From Ulva prolifera (Eukaryota; Chlorophyta; Ulvophyceae; Ulvales; Ulvaceae), in assembly GCA_023078555.1 (NCBI GenBank), contig CM041197.1, positions 9,730,552 to 9,794,551 on the forward strand: a stretch of 64,000 nucleotides of DNA, written 5' to 3'. The notes below the pieces were generated by a model. The model was not told where the DNA came from. It saw only the letters and a list, made by a program, of their open reading frames with translations, and did not search any database. Numbering within the stretch: the stretch's first letter is position 1; each line of letters begins with the position of its first letter. Below are positions 49,729 through 60,200 of this stretch, one piece after another. Made by a program: the position numbers and the translations under genes.

Positions 49729-51645
49729 CCGCGCCGCGCCGCTGAGCACCACGGCCCCAGCTGCGCCCTCCTCTGCGCCCGCGCGGCCGGTGGCAGCAGC
49801 CGCTGCCCGCAGCGAGTGGCCATGGCACGGGGCGGGCCGTGACGGCTCAGGTGGTCTGGGCTGGCTGAGGGGTGCCGCTGCTGCCGACTCGGCCGCCCGC
49901 GCGGCTCACGGACACGTGCGGCCGCAGGTGCTGCGCTGCGCGCCGGCGTGCTGCGCGCTACGTGGTGGTACCGCGTGTGTGCGTGTCTCGCCGGGTGTGT
50001 GTATGTGAGCGCACGTGCGCGCGTTGGTCACTTTGTGTCACCTTGTGTGACGTGCGGCTATCTTTCGTGATGCATGCGCAGAGAGAGGGGGGGTTTGAGG
50101 CAGGAGGAGAGGGCCATGAGATCGGGCTACATGTGCTGTGCCTGACGTGGTCGATGGCTTGTGCATGGAGAACGCATGTCATGAAACGTGATGATCAGTG
50201 CGCTGACAAGGCAGCCGTGATGAAACGCGAGCTCTGGTGTCAGCATGCGGCCTCCAGGACATGATGCTGGAGATGTCACACAGCAGTATGCTGTAGGCAG
50301 TGTGAGGATGTCAACAGGTAGAGACAGAAACTTGCAGGCCAGCCTCATTCAAGCTCTTGTGAGGCTCGACGTGGTCACCCTCCGGCAAACATGGCATGAG
50401 GGCTGCCAGGTGAGTAACGCTGGCAGCAGCTGTCCGAGCAGCTGCTCTCGGTCAACCGATCTCATCCTGCAGACGGTCCCACAGCTGTCCAGCGCAATGA
50501 TATCTGCGGCTGCCATCAGTGAGGACAGATTCGGTCCTTGTGTTGTGCCCCAAACACCTGCTGCAAATAAGTAATACACGAAGCACCTGCTGGTACTCTG
50601 CACATGTTATCGAGGAGGTCGTGGCTGGGCGTCCAACCAAATGACACAATCCCCTGGTATGCTGTTGAACAATGAGAACGTACGTTTGCAATGACCGTGA
50701 CATTCTACCTGCCCGAGTGACAATTTTGCGACGATGAATCTTCTTCCGAAGAACATTCATTGAACTCCTTCGGGTGAGGCCTGTGAAGCTTCATTCAGGC
50801 TGTGACAACAGCTGCCTGATTATGGTTGTGATTCACTTGACATAGCCCAAAGCGACGCATTAGATGCACAGATCATCACATGTGCCAGAGCTTTTGCTGT
50901 GATAAGCGCCACTTCACTAGGCAAGTAATCTGCATATAGTTCTTGTAAAGTGAAGTCAATCTGAATTTACGGAGCCGTATCCTATTGGACATTGACAACT
51001 CCGAGTTCGCGGGACCACATATGCGGAAGGGATAAACCACCTGGAAACCCCCCATCAGACGACAGTACGCAACTCACTGGGTCACCTCCTGTGCTAAGCG
51101 AGGACCTTGTCAGCAAGGACCCAGGGGGGCGAGTCTATCCAAAATGCTTACATCAGTTCTTCTTGAACGCAGATCACAGCAAGAGCTGCGCTGCTGGACT
51201 GGTCATTGGACGATAATGTGTAAGCATCTGGATCCGGTCGGCACGTGCTCAAGCTCATACACGTTCGACGCGAGGTCATGCTTGGAAACAGCCTCTGGGC
51301 ACACATATGAAAATACTTTGGAACTCCACCACGGACGCTAGCAACCGGTCCGCTGATGCCTACAGCTGTATCAGCACTACTCCACAGCCACTCCAGTAAT
51401 GCATCTCAGCGACCACATGGACATGGCCTGCTTTGGCGACCACGTCACACTGTGTGCGCCCACTCTACCACCCACTATACTTGACAACAGATACTGAGCC
51501 ATCAGTGAGCTGCGGTGAACAGCAGCGTTCGCCGCATCTGACGAAAGCCATCTCCCCCGGCACCCACATCAAACAGTCCTGAATCAACAGCCTGCCAACT
51601 CCCATGAGGCAGCGAGCACACTCAACTCATCATCCTAGCATCCTC
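49729..51645. other. Intergenic between convergent genes
   Basis: About 1.9 kb. Contains the first copy of a roughly 155 bp direct repeat (50946-51107). No gene recognised. Confidence 0.4.
50946..51107. repeat. Direct repeat copy 1 (about 155 bp)
   Basis: Shares with 52056-52210 the blocks GTAAAGTGAA, GAGCC, ATTGACAACT, GGACCACAT, TAAACCA, CAGACGAC, TACGCAACTCAC and TCCTCCTGTGCTAAGCGAGG-type ends, in the same order and spacing. Visual identity is roughly 75-80%. Confidence 0.8.
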
Positions 51646-52575
51646 TCACCGGTCGTCGCGGGAGTAGAGGCGGGGGGGCAGCTGCTCGACGATATCGGCA
51701 TGCACCGGGGTCTTGCCGGAGGCGCGGTACTCGTGCAGGTAGCGCTCGACGTCCTGGGGCACGTACTGGAAGGTCGCCATCATGCCGAGCGACTGCTGCA
51801 GCGCCCGCGGCTCGCCGTCGTTGGCCCTGCATGCACACCCCCACGCCACCTGAACTCCGCACGCGGCCCTCCAAACCTAGCCTGTACACCGGCGCAGTGA
51901 TGCCTTTGACGGTGCTGTTTCAGCCGGTGTTGACCCGAGATGCTCCCGTTGGTATGTCCATGTGCATCTGCCGCATGCGTTGTGTGAGCCGTGAGAGCCA
52001 CACGGGGACGCACTGACGAGGCCGGTCCCGCTGAGGGGGGCACGCATGCGAAGTAGTAAAGTGAACCTGGATTACTGAGCCATATCGTTTACAGGATATT
52101 GACAACTGCCAATGAACAGGACCACATGCCGAAGGGGTAAACCAGCTGGCACCCCCCCTCAGACGACCATACGCAACTCACAGGGTGTCCTCCTGTGCTA
52201 AGCGAGGCGGTCACGCATGTGGGTATCGTCACAGGGCCCGTGCGCAGCACACGCATGTAGCGCCGGGGGCGGGCGCACCGCCAGTGCAGCCCCTGCAGCA
52301 GGGCGCCGTTGCCGAAATGGAAGTGCGCCACAGGGTCGAGCACGCGCTGCGTGGCCCCCCCGGCGGGCGGCCCGCCGTCGGGCGGCCCCGGCTGCAGCGG
52401 CCGCCGCTCGAGGAGGTACTTCGCACACAGCCGCAGCAGCAGCGGCCGCAGCGCGTCGCCGTTTCCGGACGCGGCCATCAGCGCCGCCGGGTCGGCGAGG
52501 GCCCGCCGCAGCGCCTCCGTCCATGTCACCCCTGCGCAGCAAACACATGCATGACGGAACCGCCGACGCCCACCG

Positions 52576-52615
<40 letters not shown>

Positions 52616-55418
52616 TTCCGCAACCCGGGCGCGCCATCACCACGTCCTACAGGTGCGAGTCGTGCCACACCCCACAGTGGCTGCAGCAGCGGCCACTCTG
52701 CACAGAATGCGCGCTGTGCAGAGCCTGCATCAGGGGCGGAGCCCAACGCCAGCACTCGCTGCCGCATCCATGCTGACACATGAATCGCTACAACCCCGGC
52801 GTCTACACGACACGGTGGTGTGTCCGGCGCGCGGGTCCCGGCAGCGGGCGGCAGGCATGCTGGGTTGCAACAGCTGCATGGCAGGGCGCCCGCTGGGCCG
52901 AGGCTGCGACGGCAGAGAGGCGGCACACCGGCCTCTTGGTCGGCCTCCGACAGGAACAGCCGCTCGAGGATCATCTGGCGGTAGGGCTCCTCTTCGGAGT
53001 GCCACGCTGCGTCGCCGCCGGACTCGAGGTGGCGCTGCAGCCACGGCAGGAAGCCCGGGATCGGCGAGAGCGTGAGGAATGACTCGATGTGTGGGAGCTC
53101 CTCGCCGATGGCAAAGAGGCTGCGGTGGATGAGCTGGCGGCCGATGTCCAAGCCCGCGAGACCCTGCATGATGTCGCCCACGCGATCTTTTCTGATGATT
53201 GTCACGAGTGAGGCGATCTGGCGAGCATGGAGCCACGCATGAGCGGAAGGCAGGGTGTGGGTACTGCCGTAAGCCTTTGTGCACGATGGCTACTAGGCCA
53301 GCGAGGCGCATGGGGATATGATGTGCACGCCAGTGGGCGCCGCTGCGCAGGACGGCGAGACGACAAACGAACAGCAACACTCACAGAGATGCACGGCAGG
53401 AATGCAAGTCCCACGCAACGGACAAAGCACACAAGCAAGAGCCACGGCATGGCAGAACAGCAGCAAAGGCTTCACACCCTCCCTGACCAACACTCACCTC
53501 CAACACTCAACAAACGAGCACGCCGACAAACACCGGGAATCCTTTGCTACCTCGACCTCAGGCGACATCTTATCGAGTGCAGACAGTGGTCTACGTAACG
53601 CATGTCGCCCATGCATCGGCACAGCAGCCGGCGCGCACCTCGCGCGTGGAGCAGATCGAGTAGAAGACGGCCGCGCGGGCGGCGGAGGGGTCCTCCGGCA
53701 CGAGGGCGCCGTCGCGGTGCAGCAGAGGCGCGAGGCGGCGGGGGGGCGCGGCGGCGAGGGCGGCGCTGGTGAAGGCCAGCGGCTGCAGGGGCAGGCTGCG
53801 GTGCACGAGGGTGTAGACGCGGCGGCCGCCGGCGGTGCGCGTGCGTAGGCCGTCCCACGTCTGCATGCACCACGCACCACGTCCGGGTCGCGCCGGGGAG
53901 AGGGGACAGTACAAGAGGATTTTGAAAGGGACTGCTCGGGGCTATGATCTGATGCTTGCCCTCCGATGTCAGCTGGCTGATGTGTCCGGTGGAGGGGGGT
54001 GGGGGGACGGTGCCAGCAGCGGCGGTCTGTGCGGCATTGAGTGGAGGATCGGAGAGGATGCGGTGATGCGCGAGCGCAGACCCGGACATCCACCCCCATC
54101 GTAGCGTGGTGGTGGCACACCATGCACTGGCTTGTTGACCAATCCTGGAGCTTGACGAAGCAGCGGACAGAGGGTTCAACATGCGTCGGACACGAAGCAG
54201 CGCAGCGGTGCCTTGCAAGCCAGGACGTGTCACAGCAGTGCTGCGCGCCGCCTTCTTCGGGGAAAACAAGTCCCGCACCTTATCGGAGAGGACCGTCTCC
54301 TTGTCCAGCAGGAACGTGAGGAGCTCTGCGGGGCCGAGCTGCCACGACACAGGCAGCACGGCGGTCCATGGCGGCAGCGTGCGCTCCCGCAATGCGCCGC
54401 CGATGTCCGCTGCCGCGCCGCGCGCTGCCGCCGCGGTTGCGGCTTCATCCAGAAGTGGATGTGCGGCTGCCGGGCTGCCACTCGGTGGTTCGGCCGCTGC
54501 GCCATGGGCGGGCTGAGCGTGTGCTGCTGCGAGCTTCAGTGCGGCATGCCGCATGTCGGTCACAACCTGGGGGCGGGAAGGAATCAGCATGGATGGTGCC
54601 GCTGTGGCCGTGGTGCGGCTACCGATGGGCAGGGCAGGGTGTCAGCGAAGTCTTGGTCGCTACTCAGAGAACAGGAGTTCGAGCAACGATTGGGCAGAGG
54701 TTGACCCTGCACAGGAGGAGCGCGCACCGCAAATGACTCCTGGGGCCCTTTGTCCAATAGGTTTTTGAGTAACGGCATCCATATTGGTTCGCATGATCTC
54801 CACAGGCGCCGTCCTGATAAGATCACAGCCTGTGGGTCTACCTTGCACATACATCAGACCATCATGGCTAAGATGTGAGATGGCACAACAGGCGACGGCC
54901 GCAACGAGAGAAGTTAGAGACTTGTGCTGCGGGTCTGCGGGCTTGTGAAGATGTGTGACAGGGTCAGCGATACAGTGGGTACCTGTGAACTGTTGGCTTC
55001 GCTGATGAGTTGTGCAGCTGGTCCCACATTGCTGGCAAGTTCCGCGGTTTTCCTGTAGTTCAGTGTAAACAGCTGTGCCCAGACCTCCTCTGTACGCTGC
55101 ATGTTCGATCAAGCTGAGTGACCTGTTGGGAGCGCATGCAGGTTGCATTGATTTCCCCTTGAATGACTCGGAACATACATGTTCACTTGCGTGACTCTTC
55201 CAGAGGGTAACAAACGCCGCCAGTCCTTTCCTAGCAGTCCTGGAATCTGCACTAGAGCTCAAAGCAAGGATCGAGCTGAGTTCGGATGCTTCAGCAGAGC
55301 CGCTGCACGGTCTTCGACCGGAAGTGTCATGAGGTTTCACAGAACACGCGCCATGGGTCCAAGCAAGCGATAGCCTATAGAGACGACGTATTCTTGGCCA
55401 GGTAAGCGATGTATTCAT
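51646..55418 (-). CDS. MLYCD: Malonyl-CoA decarboxylase
   Basis: Converts malonyl-CoA to acetyl-CoA and CO2, in mitochondria, peroxisomes or cytosol depending on the organism. Eight exons: 55418-55179, 55096-54983, 54926-54849, 54566-54279, 53860-53639, 53163-52929, 52531-52279 and 51826-51646. All phases close to 536 residues. The N-terminus (MNTSLTWPRIRRLYRLSLAW) is basic and fits a mitochondrial presequence. The helical domain includes SHDGLMYVVTDMRHAAL. The catalytic GNAT-like domain includes RRVYTLVHRSLPLQPLAF, AAVFYSICSTREGLAGLDIG, FLTLSPIPGF (catalytic Ser) and LDPVAHFHFGNGA (catalytic His). The end is YLHEYRASGKTPVHADIV to SRDDR, without the peroxisomal SKL seen in animals. Intron 6 holds a 38-nt C run; intron 7 holds a repeat copy. 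Confidence 0.93.
52056..52210. repeat. Direct repeat copy 2, inside malonyl-CoA decarboxylase intron 7
   Basis: Same order of blocks as 50946-51107 (see that entry). The copy ends about 70 nt before exon 7 on the minus strand. Two copies within 1.1 kb suggest a dispersed element or a local duplication. Confidence 0.8.
52576..52613 (+). repeat. Poly(C) tract of 38 nt in malonyl-CoA decarboxylase intron 6
   Basis: Longest homopolymer in the window. On the coding strand it is a G run located between the donor at 52928 and the acceptor at 52532. Confidence 0.9.
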
Positions 55419-57225
55419 AACACTCGTCGTTGGCTATTCCGCATACGCCACAGACGTAGATAGACGTGATCTTGACCAATGCTCGGCTCGAACGGCAAAA
55501 TGGGGCAGCCTACTTGTAACAATAAATTTTATATGTTGTCTTTGGGAACGAGCTGCCTTGAGGTTTCATGGGATCAAGTGCCAGCCACATAAGGCTCGCC
55601 GATCACCCATGCAAATGGCCACGTCGGAGAGTCAGCAGATTCACGTTGCAGCAAGCAGCACTTCACCCGATGTCTCAACATCATGCCTGCGTGGTAGCTG
55701 TGTCCTGAGCGCCCTTGATCATGCTCCTCAAGCTGTTTGTTTGAGCCTGTTGGCTAGGAGAGACGACCTGTGCCGACGATATTCGTTCACCGGATCGCGT
55801 GCGCACTGCCGCTCTTGCGCGGATAAGCGCTCTCGTCCGCACGATGGGGCACATGCCACACTGCTTGTGTAGCAGAGGCATGTACCTGTACAGGCGACTC
55901 GACGTATGCTATGATGTTTGGTGCGTTGCCCAGCGTGCTGCAAGTCCGTAGGTCCTTTCGGTCGCTGCTGGGCTATGACCACGCCAATGTTCCACTTTAG
56001 GCGTATTGTAGCTGGACTGGCCATACCGCAAGAGCTGCTTGAGTGTGTTGGACACCCTTAGCGAGGTCTAGCGGTGGTATCAAGGGCCCGAGAACTGTCC
56101 AGCAGCTACCACGTTCCATGCCCATTGCATCCGCACAATCTGTCCGCCACAGCTGCGTAAATATCAGTTATGTTCTCAGCTCAGCCCATTGCGAGAGCCG
56201 TAGGCGTCCATCACCTCTGCCGGGACGACATTCTCGGCTGCCAGTGTGCAGCTGTAATAGCTTTGCCTTGTGGCATCCCAGACAACCCAGACTGCCAAGT
56301 TCAGCAAGCACAAAGCAGCATGTCATTTGCTGCGCGCCTGTCACTGAGGCATGTGGCCGCCCTTGACTGGAGAGGCTTGGAACAAGAGGGTCAGCAGTGC
56401 TCCGAGCAGAGCTCCGAGTCCCCAGGCACGCCCTAGGCATTGCGGTCGCTCAGTGCAAATCAGAGACAACAAACTGATTGTCACAGCCACACGGTGGACC
56501 TGGATCAGGTCATCGTTGCTGACATTACTGCACCCGTAGACCAGATCCCAGAGATCAACACGTGCACTGTCACTTCCCGCCCAAGGAGCATTACATTCCG
56601 CGGGCAGCCCGCCTGTGCTGTCTGGCGGCTTCCCCCGCCAGCGTGCGACACCAATGCACCTTGCATGGGCGCACCTTGTATGGGCGCGCCTTGCATGGGC
56701 GCGCCTTGCATGGGCGTACCTTTTATGGGCGCGCCTTGCATGGGCGCCTGGTGGTGATCACGATGTTGAGAGCGGGCAACCGCTTTGCATGTGAAGCTAA
56801 CGCCCATGAGGAATTGCACAGGTGACACGAGAGCAGTCGGCACCATGGCGACACAAGCGGAGCGACCGGCCGCCGCACACGGGGCGCACATGCACGCGGC
56901 CCCGGGTGTCGGAGTGGCCAATGTCCCAATGAAGATGGCCACATACGTCACATAGGCTAGCATGTGCACATGGTCGCACCTCTGTAGTCTCAAGCGGAAC
57001 ACGCTTCCTGTATCGTCTCAGATCACGCTGGTGTGTTGTCTCGCGCGGCGAAGTCGTGACCTCGCGCAAGTTGGCAGATTGATGCTGGTGCGTGCTTCGG
57101 GACTGTGCTACGTATACATTGGCAGTGTCGCCACATAGGACCCCCTCCGCTGCTGCCGCTGCCGCCTGGGACTACTGCAAGGATCTAATACATCATCTAG
57201 GCTGTGGCATCAAAGCAACTCCATC
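55419..57225. other. Intergenic region with minisatellite and candidate membrane-protein frames
   Basis: About 1.8 kb between divergent genes. Minus-strand frames at 56505-57002 and 56335-56440 include several hydrophobic stretches (LAYVTYVAIFIGTLA, VSPVQFLMGVSF, VHVLISGIWSTGAVM, GLGALLGALLTLLF). They could belong to a polytopic membrane protein, but I could not join them into one splice model. Confidence 0.3.
56656..56745. repeat. 15-bp minisatellite, six units
   Basis: Units of the type GCGCCTTGCATGGGC with single-base variants (GCACC, GTACC, TTTTAT). The unit is a multiple of three and is open in both directions: GAPCM repeats on plus, QGAPM repeats on minus. Confidence 0.9.
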
Positions 57226-60200
57226 ATGTATCCTGCGAATAGCTGGCTACCAGGCGAGCCGGTCGATGAGATGGCCGGCGCTCCTTCGCCCGCGGTCAGG
57301 GACAGCATGGTCACGCAGCTCCTGCGCTTCAAAGACGCTCCCATGCAAGCACGGGCGCTGGCAGTGGGCGCTTGGCTGGAGAGAGCGCGGCAGCACGGCC
57401 CAGCGTTCTACCAGGAGTGCGTCCAGCGTTCAATACAACTGCTGCGCAGTGGACAGCAGGTTCGCCCCCGCCTGATTCTGCGACAGAACGATGTGATTCA
57501 TTTTGATGATGTGTATCCCGCGGGCGAGGGTGTCGCGGGACTGGAAAGCCATCGGGCTAGGGGGATTCAAGATCAGCACTGTCATCGCGCCTGGCGCACC
57601 TCGCCTCACCGCCGACGGTCACCTTATCGCCTACAGCATTAAATTATCCTGTTATAGCCGCATGAGCTTGCTCTGATACCGGGCGAGGCCGTCGCGAGGC
57701 TGTGGCGAACGGTGCAGGGGGTGACCTTGTCCGCCTGTTGCTGTGAGGTCCACGCCAGTCAGACAGTTCTGCATCCAATTTTACGTGTTCCCTGTGCTGC
57801 TAGAGCAGTACACTGAGCTTAGCAGCCTCCTACATCATGCGTAACGCCATGCTTGAGTGCGCGGTGCAACATCCCACAGTTGGTCTGTCGCCACGCTCTT
57901 TGTGCTTGTGAGACAACCCATCCCATCCTCAATGCTCGGGATTAATGCCCACGTGCATTGACCTCCGGCAATCTGGCTCCATTGCAGACGCCCCCCCCGC
58001 TGGCGTGTTGAAGCCACACTGACCAGCTGTGCCTCTTTTGTGATGCACGTGATGCATGCAACTCTCTGGCTCAGTGCCTGGGCAAGAAGTTCTGGGTAGG
58101 CTGACAATTGCCTTCAATAAATTTTTCATGGTTGTTGATGATGTGGGAGGCTGGTGGGGGGGATCTCGCATGGGGGATCTAGAGCTCGCCAGCATGGCCG
58201 CTTAGGTAAGCCTGCTTTGTCTGCTGTGTGTGTCTGTGCCTGTGTGTCTGCTGTCTGTGTCTGCCATGTGTCTGTTAGTCATATTTGTCTTTTCTTGTTT
58301 GTTTGTGGGATTGCTGGAGCCATGCCAATGGTCGAGCTCTACATTAGTGTGAGGGGCCTTTCACACCAGGGTCTGAGCACGAGGATCCTCGAGATGCATG
58401 CCACCATGCAGAGAGGTCTGCCCAAGGAGATTTGGGAGCGTCCCCGTTTGTCCAGACACCAGGACAAACGTAGACACTCCCAAATCGTCCAGTGGTGTCT
58501 GGACGGCTGCTGATGTGGGCCTGTGGCTGCCTGCCCACGGTTGGTTCCTGCCACATGCATGTAGATCACAGGGACAGAGAGTCCGATATGGTTGGCGGTA
58601 TGGCATGGTGGTGGTATATGCGTCTCGAGAAAGGGATCCCTTTGTATACATGACTCAGTACGACACCGAATCTCCAAGACGGGCGAGCATGCGCGCGAGC
58701 ATGCGCCCGTGGATGGGGTCTGTAACGTCCTGCATCTCGAGTTAGATGGGTATCCTGAGTGGGCATTATACCCATGATGGGGGGCTGCAGCATGTGATTG
58801 CCTCGGTGACCCATGCGCCATAGCTACCTGCCGGCGTGTTGCCCATCGCAACGTGGCAACCAGTGCCTACCTGGACTCCAACTAACCCGTGCTGCGCATG
58901 CAGTGCATGCCACGCACTCCAACAGCAGCCCGACACTCGAGTCCAGCGGAGATGAACCCATGTGCAGCTGTGCACAGCTGTGACGCGCGCGCCACACGTC
59001 CCGCTGTCCGCATACTTGCACGCGCCCAGGATCTGGTGATCTGCTGGTGAATCTGTGGCCGTCAGGCCCTTCCGCGCAGCCGCCCCTCTGTGCGCACGAA
59101 GCATCGCACCGCCGCCTTTCGAGAGGCAGGTCACAGCGGCTGCCGCGGCGCGTTGCTGGCTGTGAGGTGATGCCCCGCCGCCAGCTCAGGCCTGGCGGCG
59201 TGCCTGCCGGTCGATCTAGACGAGCTTGTGCTACGCAGTCACGCCTCGCACAAGCTGGAATGCGTGCACTTCCACGTGTGGCTGGTGGCGTACGGGCCCG
59301 AGCCGCGGCATCCGGCGCGCTGCGATGCGTTCGCAGTGAGCTGTCTGCTGCGTGCGGCGTTGCTTTGTACAAAACGTCACCGGGGGCCCTCGGCTGCGTC
59401 GATCATCCAGTTCCCCCCGTGGACATGCTGCACCTGTATCGCGATATCTACATCGCCATCCTCGCCAGGAGGCTCACGTCAGCAGGCATCCGGTCGGCCG
59501 CGGCTGCCATTACCTCGAGACGTTACAATCGGCTTCCAAATCTGAGTAATCATTCGATAGTCTGCTCTGTAAGGCGCGTGCGCGTGTACAACGTTCGCGT
59601 GCTGCGCAGGTGGGGCCCCCAAGGGTCGAGCACAGCGCCCGATGGTCCATGCAATGCGCCACCGCCACCGGCGACGGCCGCGCGTGGCAGAACGCACAGC
59701 TGTTCGAGGAGATGAGGTCGTGCAACTCGCCCGTGAGCCAGCTGGGCGCCTTAGCCGACCCTGTGCGCCACAGTGTCAAGCGCCACAGGCCACAAGAGCA
59801 CCTCTCCAACGTTGTACCCGGCCAGAGGCCGAGTCCAGGACAGGTGGGCGTACCACAAGGACGGGTACGCCGCTGCTGTCTGCACATTGTACTGCCTGCA
59901 CACACGCTTGCCTGCGGCAGCAGAACTGCGGCGGCATGACGCGTGACCGCCTCTTTCGATCCCAGGGTTCAAAGTTGGCGACATCCAAATGGACGCGGCT
60001 ATGCGATCATGCATACATACGATTTGAGTGAGTGGATTTGCGTGTGTATTCCTGGCAACGGCTCGCTGCCCGGCCTCTGTCCTTTGTAACTACATACATA
60101 AGCAGGCTGCGGCCCTGGGGGCGGCAGCGGCGCCGGGTGGCCAGGATCCGGCGGGGCCTGGGGAGCAGGCCGCTGCCGCGCAGGCGACGGCGCTGGAGCG

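Noticed and set aside
52198..53205. A single 335-codon minus frame through malonyl-CoA decarboxylase exons 6 and 7
   Set aside because: It reads through the intron with its G-run (poly-Gly) and leaves the conserved frame in exon 7; the spliced model restores the family sequence.
58195..58275. TG/CTGTGT-rich stretch as a CRISPR or regulatory array
   Set aside because: Irregular simple sequence without constant repeat and spacer lengths; ordinary microsatellite-like DNA.
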